Source: an uncultured Bacilli bacterium (GTDB lineage: Bacteria > Bacillota_I > Bacilli_A > RF39 > UBA660). From it: a stretch of DNA of 7,748 nucleotides. Positions 1 to 6,054 of this stretch are shown piece after piece (position 1 is the stretch's first letter; the number at the start of each line of letters is the position of its first letter). The position numbers and the translations under genes were made by a program. The notes below the pieces were generated by a model. That model saw only the letters and a list, made by a program, of their open reading frames with translations. It was not told the origin of the DNA and searched no databases. The stretch lies in contig CANRCL010000054.1 in the NCBI GenBank assembly GCA_947629115.1, positions 1-7,748 of the forward strand. Reading direction: 5' to 3'.

Positions 1-626
1 TTTTTTAATTCTATTGCTGCTGTTATATTTACACTACTATCTCCTACTATGGTATAGTTTACTGTTGTTTTATAACCTTTATTACTTTTTGTTGCACTTA
101 TTATGGTGGCTAAATCTATTTCATTGGGATTAATTGTTACTTTATTACTTGCTTTATCACTTTGATAACCTAGATAGACTCTTCCATCTCCATCGGTAAT
201 TATATCTTCTTCTAATGGTTCTTCTTCTCCACTTTTCTTAACACTTGCTGTTATTGTTAAATCACTTGTACAATTTAAGTAGGCTTCTTCTTCTGTTGTG
301 CTTCCACTTATTCCTGCCGTTGATACTATATGGTCTGTTCTTTCTGGTTCAAATCTATTTTCTTTTGTATCTGTTGCCCAATAACTTGTTCCTATCTTTC
401 CTTGAGCCATATCTGTCACCAATAAATCGAGATATAAATTACTTTCTCCAGTTATTGTTGGTGTTCCATATTTTGCTAGTTGGTCTGTTTCGCCAGTAAA
501 ATTAGTTTCTGTTTTTCCTCCACTATTATTTGTTATTGAAAAATATGCAAAGGCTGAACCTATTACCAATAACATTAATGTGGCTAAACCTATCATTGTT
601 AAGACTATTGTCTTTTTCTTTTCCAT
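1..626 (-). CDS. Secreted surface protein with SipW/TasA-type signal, 5' part only
   Basis: An open frame of 208 codons runs leftward from ATG at 626 and leaves the window without a stop. AGGAG at 634-638 lies 7 bases before the ATG. The N-terminus has a short Lys cluster (residues 3-5), a hydrophobic stretch (about 7-23) and then GSAFAYFSIT (23-32). This matches the signal of SipW-processed proteins such as TasA and camelysin, where an A-x-A-like site is followed by an aromatic residue and Ser/Thr. The exported part is rich in Thr, Ser, Asn, Gly and Glu, has a very acidic stretch near residues 139-147, and looks beta-rich. I expect a secreted fibre or cell-surface protein; no catalytic motif is visible. 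The exact family, ligand and C-terminus cannot be read from this part. Confidence 0.75.
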   Translation of the reverse strand, partial: MEKKKTIVLTMIGLATLMLLVIGSAFAYFSITNNSGGKTETNFTGETDQLAKYGTPTITGESNLYLDLLVTDMAQGKIGTSYWATDTKENRFEPERTDHIVSTAGISGSTTEEEAYLNCTSDLTITASVKKSGEEEPLEEDIITDGDGRVYLGYQSDKASNKVTINPNEIDLATIISATKSNKGYKTTVNYTIVGDSSVNITAAIELK

Positions 627-669
627 AAATCTACTCCTTTTCTTTATTATGTTCAAGTAAACAATATTT

Positions 670-675
670 ATTATA
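670..675 (-). promoter_or_regulatory. Candidate -10 box of the surface-protein gene
   Basis: The minus strand reads TATAAT here, about 44 bases before the ATG at 626, leaving room for a leader of roughly 35-40 bases. No good -35 box is seen 16-18 bases upstream and no TGn extension is present. The region is so AT-rich that chance TATAAT matches are likely. Confidence 0.3.
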
Positions 676-786
676 TATACGTTTTAAGTATAATATATTT
701 TTTCTTCTATTGATATATTATTTTTACCACTTTATATTTACTTGACACTCTCTACCTTTATAAGATTAATTATAATTACCCCCCCC

Positions 787-816
787 GAAAATCAAGTGAT
801 TTTCTTTAATTTCTTT
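787..816 (+). terminator. Hairpin with T-rich tail, possible rightward terminator
   Basis: GAAAATCA (787-794) pairs with TGATTTTC (797-804), effectively a 7 bp stem with a 4-base loop, followed by a T-rich but interrupted tail. The stem is mostly A-T, so it would be weak. It could attenuate rightward transcripts starting near the TTGACA at 742. Confidence 0.3.
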
Positions 817-821
817 ATTAT

Positions 822-852
822 TTGACATAATTTGACATCAAAAAAATAAAAT
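822..852 (+). promoter_or_regulatory. Candidate trmB promoter
   Basis: TTGACA at 822-827 is a perfect -35 box and TAAAAT at 847-852 a good -10 box, but the 19-base spacer is two longer than ideal. A second TTGACA at 832-837 has no good partner. A start near 859 would give a leader of about 60 bases before trmB. Confidence 0.4.
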
Positions 853-919
853 TATGTTCTTCATTTTTTTAAAGATTATTTTATATTTTTATGATACAAT
901 TATTAAAGGACGTGATACT

Positions 920-1558
920 ATGGAATATAATGTTATTAAAAATGCTAATGCAATTATTGAAAAAAGTCCATATTTAGTTAAAAATCCTACTAAATATAAA
1001 AATAAATGGCATGATTTATTTGGTAATAATAATCCTATTTGTTTAGAACTTGGAATGGGGCGGGGAGATTTTATAATTAATATGGCTAAAGAATATCCAG
1101 AAAAGAATTTTATTGGTTTAGAATTATATGCATCTCAAATGGTTAAAGCCACTGAAAGATTACAAAATACTAAATTAAATAATTTAAAATTAATTAATGC
1201 TGATGCGAGAGATATAGATAAAATATTTGGTAAAGAAATTACAACAATATACTTAACATTTTCAGAACCTTGGCCTAAAAGAAGAGACGAAAGAAATAGA
1301 TTTACCCATGAAAGTTATTTAAAACTATATGATAAGATATTTAAAAAGAATAAACATATAATATTAAAAACTGATAATAAAGGATTATTTGCTTATTCAT
1401 TAGAAAGTTTATCTAAATATTGGTATGTCTTTGAAAGAGTTAGTCTTGACTTACATCATGAAGAATATCCTATTAAAAATATAATGACTGATTTTGAAAA
1501 ACAATATTTTAAAGAGGGGCGTCCTATTTATTATGTTGATGCTAAATTTGATAGTTAA
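920..1558 (+). CDS. trmB: tRNA (guanine-N7-)-methyltransferase TrmB
   Basis: TrmB methylates N7 of guanosine 46 in the variable loop of tRNAs, using S-adenosylmethionine, in the cytoplasm. The 212-residue protein is close to the Bacillus enzyme in length (about 213). Visible motifs are W30 near the start of the fold, LELGMGRGDF (SAM loop, about 42-51), GLEL with acidic E68, NADAR (93-97), FSEPWPKRR (114-122; usually FSDPWPK), LKTDNKGLF and NIMTDFE. I start at ATG 920 because AAAGGA (905-910) lies 9 bases upstream and the family begins about here. An in-frame ATG at 854 would add 22 hydrophobic residues foreign to the family and has no RBS. The gene is alone on the plus strand, converging on rpmA. 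Confidence 0.95.
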   Translation: MEYNVIKNANAIIEKSPYLVKNPTKYKNKWHDLFGNNNPICLELGMGRGDFIINMAKEYPEKNFIGLELYASQMVKATERLQNTKLNNLKLINADARDIDKIFGKEITTIYLTFSEPWPKRRDERNRFTHESYLKLYDKIFKKNKHIILKTDNKGLFAYSLESLSKYWYVFERVSLDLHHEEYPIKNIMTDFEKQYFKEGRPIYYVDAKFDS

Positions 1559-1579
1559 TTCCATTTATGGAATTTTTTT
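1557..1579 (+). terminator. Rho-independent terminator of trmB
   Basis: AATTCCA (1557-1563) pairs with TGGAATT (1568-1574) around a 4-base loop, and T runs from 1573 to 1579. The stem starts inside the trmB stop codon TAA (1556-1558). Confidence 0.8.
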
Positions 1580-1586
1580 ATGCAAT

Positions 1587-1607
1587 AAAAAAGCATTTAC
1601 TATGCTT
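1587..1607 (-). terminator. Rho-independent terminator of the rplU-prp-rpmA operon
   Basis: On the minus strand AAGCAT pairs with ATGCTT (plus 1602-1607 with 1591-1596) around a 5-base loop, followed by six T (plus 1587-1592). The hairpin covers the rpmA stop codon TAG (1600-1602). Confidence 0.75.
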
Positions 1608-1884
1608 CGTAAACGCTTACTTTCTTTTTATTTCTTCCTAATCTTTCAAATTTAACTACACCACTTACTTTAGCAAATAATGTATGGTCTTTTCCCATTC
1701 CCACATTAGTTCCGGGATAAATTTTAGTTCCTCTTTGACGATATAAAATTGAGCCAGCAGAAACTTTTTCTCCATCACTTGCTTTAGCACCAAGTCTACG
1801 ACCAGCAGAATCTCTACCATTTCTTGTAGAACCTTGAGCCTTAACGTGGGCAAATCTTTGGATATCTAACTTAATATATAACAT
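1600..1884 (-). CDS. rpmA: 50S ribosomal protein bL27
   Basis: bL27 is a large-subunit protein whose N-terminal tail reaches the peptidyl-transferase centre. The 94-residue product carries the family core almost unchanged: [41 protein letters not shown] and [16 protein letters not shown]. Like other Firmicutes L27 it has a leader ahead of the mature N-terminus, [12 protein letters not shown], which would be removed after FA by the Prp protease. The usual site is LxLQFFA, so R in place of the first F is unusual. AGGAG at 1892-1896 lies 7 bases before the ATG, inside prp. The start overlaps the prp end by 14 bases, and the gene is last in the operon. Confidence 0.97.
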   Translation of the reverse strand: MLYIKLDIQRFAHVKAQGSTRNGRDSAGRRLGAKASDGEKVSAGSILYRQRGTKIYPGTNVGMGKDHTLFAKVSGVVKFERLGRNKKKVSVYEA

Positions 1885-2176
1885 CTTTATTCTCCTTTAC
1901 ACTTATATTTTTTGGATATTGTTCTGCTAAATCTTTTAATAAATCAAGCATATTATTTATGAATACTCTTATAACTTCATTATCTTTTAAAATATCAATT
2001 ATCATCTCTTTATTATCTATAAACTTAATTGACTCTTTATCAAGATTTAAAAGTCCATTAACTGTTGTATAAACTATACTTGATACACTAGCGCATACAA
2101 TATCATTTCCATAAGAATTAAAATTAGCATGACCACTTATCTTAATTCTTTTGTTATTAAATTCAACTTTAATCAT
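1871..2176 (-). CDS. prp: Ribosomal-processing cysteine protease Prp
   Basis: Prp (YsxB in Bacillus) removes the N-terminal leader of ribosomal protein L27, a step required in Firmicutes with extended L27. The 101-residue protein shows the catalytic pair: His16 in SGHAN and Cys28 in NDIVCASVS, with the 12-residue spacing of the Staphylococcus enzyme (H22/C34). VNGLL and the C-terminal [10 protein letters not shown] segment also match the family. The gene sits between its partners rplU and rpmA, as in other Firmicutes, starting 2 bases after the rplU stop with no clear RBS. Translation is therefore probably coupled to rplU. It was long annotated as DUF464. Confidence 0.93.
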   Translation of the reverse strand: MIKVEFNNKRIKISGHANFNSYGNDIVCASVSSIVYTTVNGLLNLDKESIKFIDNKEMIIDILKDNEVIRVFINNMLDLLKDLAEQYPKNISVKENKDVIY

Positions 2177-2178
2177 AA

Positions 2179-2478
2179 TTATTTATTAATTTTCGTAACC
2201 ACAAGTTTTGTATATGGTTGTCTATGACCTTGTTTTTTACGATATTTCTTTTTAGGTCTATATTTGAAAACAATAATTTTCTTATCTTTACCTTGTTTTT
2301 CTACTTTACATTCAACACTAGCACCTTTAACTGTTGGACTTCCTGCTTTACCATCAACAAATAAAACTTCGTCAAACTTAACAGTTGAACCAACTTCAGC
2401 ATCTAGTTTTTCAACATAAATTACATCACCCTCGGCAACATAATATTGTTTTCCACCTGTCACAAATACGGCTTTCAT
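2179..2478 (-). CDS. rplU: 50S ribosomal protein bL21
   Basis: bL21 binds 23S rRNA in the large subunit. The 99-residue product has the family signature throughout: [18 protein letters not shown] at the start, [16 protein letters not shown], and the basic [20 protein letters not shown] segment near the C-terminus (usual length about 102). A strong AAGGAGG (2485-2491) lies 6 bases before the ATG. It is the first gene of the rplU-prp-rpmA operon, behind its own promoter and a folded leader. That arrangement fits feedback control by L21. Confidence 0.97.
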   Translation of the reverse strand: MKAVFVTGGKQYYVAEGDVIYVEKLDAEVGSTVKFDEVLFVDGKAGSPTVKGASVECKVEKQGKDKKIIVFKYRPKKKYRKKQGHRQPYTKLVVTKINK

Positions 2479-2501
2479 TTCATACCTCCTTATAATATTT
2501 C

Positions 2502-2577
2502 TTTAAGTCGCGCCCTTAAGGTACAATTACTTGTTTTTTTAACCTTTTTAGTGCGGTTTTTTCCGAAATGACTTAAA
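2502..2577 (-). promoter_or_regulatory. Candidate L21 autoregulatory leader (L21_leader type)
   Basis: The untranslated leader folds into a closed structure. TTTAAGTC (2577-2570) pairs perfectly with GACTTAAA (2509-2502) and encloses two hairpins. One is CGG/CCG with a six-base loop (2565-2554). The other is AAGGT/ACCTT (2546-2542 with 2522-2518) topped by ACAA/TTGT. It ends about 10 bases before the rplU RBS. Firmicutes rplU genes commonly carry a structured leader thought to bind L21. I recognise this one by position and architecture, not by a covariance model. Confidence 0.6.
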
Positions 2578-2585
2578 ACATAATG

Positions 2586-2614
2586 ATTTTATCAAAAATA
2601 ATCTTCTTTGTCAA
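2586..2614 (-). promoter_or_regulatory. Promoter of the rplU-prp-rpmA operon
   Basis: On the minus strand a perfect TTGACA (2614-2609) is followed after exactly 17 bases by TAAAAT (2591-2586). It lies just after the spoIVFB stop codon (2620-2622) and drives the structured leader. I see no terminator between spoIVFB and this promoter, so readthrough from the upstream operon is also possible. Confidence 0.85.
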
Positions 2615-2619
2615 TCAAA

Positions 2620-3384
2620 CTATTCTCTTTTGACCCAATATTTCGCTATTTCATCCTTTTCTTTGACATAATGATTATCTTCTTTAAAAAAATGATAAAC
2701 TTCTTTTTTTAAATCTTGTATTCTTTTAGTATGATTATCTATTTTCTGATAATCTAAATCATATAAATAACGCTCTAATAAAAATCTTCTTTCTAAATAA
2801 TGATAATTTTTATAATACATTATTATTTTATATAATAAAAAAGTAATAATAAAATAATTGTCTAAATGATAAGAATAATTAATTAAGAAAAAAATAATTA
2901 AAAAAATAAGAGAAATAACTAAATTTAAATAATAAGATAAATGATAAGAAAAAAACTTTTCTAATAATAAATGAATTATTGTATTACCATCTAAAGGTAC
3001 TATGGGTATTAAATTAAATATTATTAAGATTAAATTATAATTAAGATAGAGGTTATAAGTAATAATATTAAAATAATCTTTAAATAGATATAAAAATAAC
3101 ATTAATAATAATTGAAATATAAAACCTCCACAAGCAATAATTAAATCTTTATTAATATTACTATTTATTTTTTTATTAATGGTAGTAAATCCCCCAAAAG
3201 GTAAAAGTTCAATACTAATTATTTCATAATTAAATAATTTAATAAAACATATATGTCCTAATTCATGAATTAAACAAATTAAAAAAATAATTAAGATATT
3301 TTTAAGATAACCACATAGAAAACAAATTAAAATAAAAAAATAAGTATAAGAATTAATTTTAAATTTATTTAAGATATTCTTCAT
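2620..3384 (-). CDS. spoIVFB: SpoIVFB-like M50 intramembrane metalloprotease
   Basis: Site-2-type zinc proteases of this family cut substrates within the membrane; in Bacillus SpoIVFB cleaves pro-sigma-K. The 254-residue protein has zinc ligands His40 and His44 with Glu41 in HELGH, and Asp132 in NLIPIVPLDGN, the third ligand. The N-terminal two thirds consist of several membrane segments (roughly 13-47, 81-101, 107-126, 146-168). The roughly 60-residue charged tail is too short for the CBS domain of Bacillus SpoIVFB (288 residues). Its ATG overlaps the end of the spoIVFA-like gene by 20 bases, so the two are translationally coupled. Position before rplU matches Bacillus. Whether the substrate is a sigma factor is unknown; the organism may not sporulate. 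Confidence 0.85.
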   Translation of the reverse strand: MKNILNKFKINSYTYFFILICFLCGYLKNILIIFLICLIHELGHICFIKLFNYEIISIELLPFGGFTTINKKINSNINKDLIIACGGFIFQLLLMLFLYLFKDYFNIITYNLYLNYNLILIIFNLIPIVPLDGNTIIHLLLEKFFSYHLSYYLNLVISLIFLIIFFLINYSYHLDNYFIITFLLYKIIMYYKNYHYLERRFLLERYLYDLDYQKIDNHTKRIQDLKKEVYHFFKEDNHYVKEKDEIAKYWVKRE

Positions 3385-3970
3385 AACTCATATATTGATT
3401 ATCTTTTTGTAAAACTAAATAAAGATAATCAGCACTTGTTTCCCCAATTAAAGTATCTTTTTCTAAATAATCATATAAATTAACATTAACATTAGTAATA
3501 CCACCATACCAATAATCTATTCCATCATTACCTTGTAATATTAAAGTATTACCATAATTATCTTTTTCCCCAATAAATACTACTATTCCCCCATTTAATA
3601 AAGAAACAGGGCTATTTTTACTTAAACTAAATTTTACACCATCTTGATATTTTTCATATTTACTACTTTGTAAATCATTACTACTAAAAACTAAATCAGT
3701 ATTATCTTTAACGGCCGGAATAACTTTGCCAAAATTATCTTGATACCATTTATTTATTTTAGTAAATTCTAAACTATCTTTAAAAATATAATTATTGATA
3801 ATATTTTCATACTTATTATCTACTTTGATAAATATACATATACTAATAACTAAAATAATACTTAATAAAATTCTCGTTATAAGACCTTTTAAATATTTAA
3901 TCTTTTTTATTTCTTTTTCTTCTTCTTTTAAACTATAACTCTTATGACTTATTCTAGTATATTCATCCAT
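3365..3970 (-). CDS. spoIVFA: SpoIVFA-like membrane protein with degenerate LytM/M23 domain
   Basis: SpoIVFA holds and inhibits SpoIVFB in the membrane of the Bacillus forespore. The 201-residue product has a charged cytoplasmic N-terminus, one membrane segment (about 29-48) and an extracytoplasmic LytM-like domain. That domain includes the family pieces GGIVVFIGE, YGNTLILQ (from about 139), YWYGG (about 153-157) and NVNVNLYDYL. The zinc-binding histidines of true M23 peptidases are absent from the domain, as expected for SpoIVFA, so it should be regulatory and not catalytic. I prefer ATG 3970 because GGTGA (3976-3980) lies 5 bases upstream. GTG codons at 3982 and 3979 overlap that RBS. It overlaps and precedes the M50 protease gene. 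Confidence 0.82.
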   Translation of the reverse strand: MDEYTRISHKSYSLKEEEKEIKKIKYLKGLITRILLSIILVISICIFIKVDNKYENIINNYIFKDSLEFTKINKWYQDNFGKVIPAVKDNTDLVFSSNDLQSSKYEKYQDGVKFSLSKNSPVSLLNGGIVVFIGEKDNYGNTLILQGNDGIDYWYGGITNVNVNLYDYLEKDTLIGETSADYLYLVLQKDNQYMSYEEYLK

Positions 3971-3975
3971 ATTAT

Positions 3976-3980
3976 TCACC
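3976..3980 (-). promoter_or_regulatory. RBS deciding the spoIVFA start
   Basis: Minus-strand GGTGA lies 5 bases before ATG 3970 and overlaps the in-frame GTG codons at 3982 and 3979, which therefore are unlikely starts. A similar GGTGAT precedes the SPOR gene at 6481. Confidence 0.6.
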
Positions 3981-4018
3981 ACTTAAATATATGAATTTAT
4001 TATCTATTCTATAACTAT

Positions 4019-4972
4019 TTATCTTTGTCTTTTTAAAATTACACCATCTAGGGCATTAAGATTACTTGGAGTTGGTAAATAATGTAATTCTTCCTCTAAT
4101 AAATCACTAGATTTTACTAAAGAAGATTTAATTAAATAATTTGGAAAATAATTTCTTGTGGCTAGTAAAATCATATATTCTAAAAAGATAATTCCCTCAT
4201 CATTTACTAAACCTTTTAATTGTTCTTCATATTTTCTTAAATCTTCAAAAGTCCAATTATTACCAACATAACGATAATAATAATCTAAAATATTAGAAAG
4301 TAAAATAACATCATACTTTTTATGAAAATATCTTTCTAATTCATAAGCATCAGCCATTTTAAAAGAAATATTGGCTTTTAATAAATTACTCTTTAAAGTA
4401 TTATAACTATCTTCATCTTTTAACCAATTATTATAAAAAACATCTTTATTAGTTTTACCATAACCGATAAATAACATATAAATTAAATTTAAAGAACCTC
4501 GATTATTTTTTTGCACCTTATAATTATAATCCCTAATCATTTGCCATAAACTTTTAAATTCTTTATCCATATACGGTATTAAATCATTTATAATAGTACT
4601 TAATTCATCTAAAGATAAATGGGGATTAACTAACTTTTTCATTACTTCTAGGTATTCTTCTCTAGAATATTTTAAAATCATGGCTTTTTTTAAAGCATAA
4701 GATAAATAATAAGTATTAATATTACTATCAAAAGTATCGATATTTAAAATACCACTGCATACTAAATTAAATGTTTGGTCAGCACTAGCCATCACTGTTA
4801 AAGCCTTATCTTTATCATTTAAATTAACTAAATTTAAATAGCCTTGAATATTCTCATTAGTGCTTATATATGGTTTTTGATATTTACCAAACATTTCTCC
4901 AAAACATTTAATTTGTTTTTCTTCTACTTGATAATCAATTAAATATTTTATTGCTTTTTTAACATCTTCCAT
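4019..4972 (-). CDS. DUF3419/BtaA-like SAM-binding protein, function unknown
   Basis: The 317-residue protein resembles the DUF3419/BtaA family, whose studied member moves a 3-amino-3-carboxypropyl group from SAM to diacylglycerol to make betaine lipid. Visible matches are LTVMASADQ (58-66), a loop like the family's glycine-poor SAM site, then DTFDSNINTYYL (79-90), the acidic strand end plus D-x-N. A later part has KMADAYELERYF and YDVILLSNI (about 220-228), like the later strands of a Rossmann methyltransferase fold. No membrane segment is evident. I start at ATG 4972, with AGGGG 4 bases upstream; a GTG at 4984 overlaps that RBS. It lies between mreD and spoIVFA, the place of minCD in Bacillus. 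Function here is unproven; a role in lipid or envelope chemistry is only a guess. Confidence 0.65.
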   Translation of the reverse strand: MEDVKKAIKYLIDYQVEEKQIKCFGEMFGKYQKPYISTNENIQGYLNLVNLNDKDKALTVMASADQTFNLVCSGILNIDTFDSNINTYYLSYALKKAMILKYSREEYLEVMKKLVNPHLSLDELSTIINDLIPYMDKEFKSLWQMIRDYNYKVQKNNRGSLNLIYMLFIGYGKTNKDVFYNNWLKDEDSYNTLKSNLLKANISFKMADAYELERYFHKKYDVILLSNILDYYYRYVGNNWTFEDLRKYEEQLKGLVNDEGIIFLEYMILLATRNYFPNYLIKSSLVKSSDLLEEELHYLPTPSNLNALDGVILKRQR

Positions 4973-4976
4973 AAAA

Positions 4977-4981
4977 CCCCT
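4977..4981 (-). promoter_or_regulatory. RBS deciding the start of the DUF3419-like gene
   Basis: Minus-strand AGGGG ends 4 bases before ATG 4972. The in-frame GTG at 4984 overlaps this element and has no RBS of its own. Confidence 0.55.
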
Positions 4982-5008
4982 CACGATTTAGCCACTATTT
5001 TAACATAT

Positions 5009-5407
5009 TTAAGACGTTTTAGCAAATTTTATGACCCTAAAACTTAAAATATAGAAAATTAAATTAATAATTAAATGCAAACCAATATTAGTTAAAATAT
5101 GCGGAATAGTTGAATAATTAATTACATTACTTAAAATAATATAGATTAAATAATCAAAAGTAAGAATAAATAAATAATTATAAAAGTTCTTTTTATTTAA
5201 ATCTTTAAATACTCTATTTAATAAATACATTATACTTAAAATAATTGTGTTATATAAAGTATTATGAAATATAATTAAATCTAAAATTAAACCCGTTAAT
5301 AAATAATATTTATAACTTTTATTATATAAATAAACAAGAAAAAAATAAGAAGTATAAATAGTATAATTACCTACTAAAACATCTAATAAAACTAATAAAA
5401 ATATCAT
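5009..5407 (-). CDS. mreD: Rod-shape-determining protein MreD
   Basis: MreD is an integral membrane member of the elongasome that works with MreC, RodA and PBP2 in side-wall synthesis. The 132-residue product is almost wholly hydrophobic, with about five membrane segments separated by short Lys/Tyr/Asn loops. MreD sequences are poorly conserved and usually 160-170 residues, so this one is short. Identification rests mainly on position directly after mreC and on topology. The start overlaps the mreC stop as ATGA, and AAGGGGG lies 5 bases before it, giving coupled translation. It is followed after 24 bases by the DUF3419-like gene. Confidence 0.82.
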   Translation of the reverse strand: MIFLLVLLDVLVGNYTIYTSYFFLVYLYNKSYKYYLLTGLILDLIIFHNTLYNTIILSIMYLLNRVFKDLNKKNFYNYLFILTFDYLIYIILSNVINYSTIPHILTNIGLHLIINLIFYILSFRVIKFAKTS

Positions 5408-6054
5408 AAATCCCCCTTATTATTTTTTAATACTGTCACATAATCAATATCTTTAATTTGCAAATTATATTTAACTTTAACTATTTTTTCAATATTTTTA
5501 CTATCTAAACTTATACCTGATACTTCTCCCACAAAAATATTTTCATTTATATTACCTAACCCTGAAGTATATATATTATCTCCTAAATTAATATTATCAT
5601 AATTAGAAATATTTCTAACAATTAATTCTCCATTTTGATATTCTAATATTCCTAAAGCATCTCCTATTTTAACAGATATTTTAGTATCTTTATTAGGTAG
5701 TAATTTAACTGTACTTGTTTTATTATCAACTTTTTTTATTACCCCAACTAAAGTATTATCATAAATAACGGGATTATTATTTAAATTTTTATCTTTTCCT
5801 CCTCTAATAGTTATTTCACTTAAATAATTATAAATATCTTTATAGATTATATAAGTATTAAAAGACTCACTTTCATATATTAAATCTATTTCATTAAACT
5901 CTAATAATTTATTATAATCTTCTTTTAAATTATGACATTCTACCGGGGTATAATCTACTTCTTTTAAGGCTAATAAATTATAAAAACTATCTTTAAATAT
6001 TAAAATTATAAATAAAATTAAAAATAAATAATTTTCTTTAAATATTTTTTTCAT
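5404..6054 (-). CDS. mreC: Rod-shape-determining protein MreC
   Basis: MreC is a bitopic membrane protein whose extracytoplasmic beta domains activate the elongation PBP2/RodA complex. The 216-residue protein has one N-terminal membrane segment (about 9-20), a very short heptad-like stretch (about 42-57) and then the MreC core. The core shows PVIYDNTLVGVIKKV, then STVKLLPNKDTKISVKIGD, and GDNIYTSGLGNINENIFVGEV with TSGLG at about 163-167. Bacillus-type MreC is nearer 290 residues, so the coiled coil is strongly shortened here. Its ATG overlaps the SPOR gene end by 17 bases with no strong RBS, which suggests coupling. The stop TGA is shared with the mreD start. Confidence 0.93.
   Translation of the reverse strand: MKKIFKENYLFLILFIILIFKDSFYNLLALKEVDYTPVECHNLKEDYNKLLEFNEIDLIYESESFNTYIIYKDIYNYLSEITIRGGKDKNLNNNPVIYDNTLVGVIKKVDNKTSTVKLLPNKDTKISVKIGDALGILEYQNGELIVRNISNYDNINLGDNIYTSGLGNINENIFVGEVSGISLDSKNIEKIVKVKYNLQIKDIDYVTVLKNNKGDL

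Larger units (their letters stand above)
627..919. other. Divergent intergenic region with C8 tract
   Basis: About 290 bases separate the leftward surface-protein gene from rightward trmB, and no gene is supported in it. It contains a -10-like box facing left (670-675), TTGACA facing right at 742-747 with a weak ATTAAT 17 bases on, and a run of eight C at 779-786, which is striking in such AT-rich DNA. A hairpin follows at 787-804, then a 10-base near-repeat with TTGACA in each copy (821-830, 831-840). Confidence 0.6.

Noticed and set aside
245..499. 84-codon plus-strand open frame, Leu/Phe-rich
   Set aside because: It lies antisense to the surface-protein gene, which has a good RBS, signal peptide and 208 open codons.
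854..919. Upstream in-frame ATG for trmB
   Set aside because: It adds 22 hydrophobic residues foreign to the family and lacks an RBS; ATG 920 has AAAGGA at the right distance.
1665..1853. 62-codon minus-strand open frame
   Set aside because: It is an out-of-frame shadow of rpmA, whose sequence is fully conserved.
5404..5406. Mollicutes code in which TGA encodes Trp
   Set aside because: Trp is encoded by TGG in the genes read, and all genes are intact under the standard code; the mreC TGA fits as a stop in the ATGA overlap.
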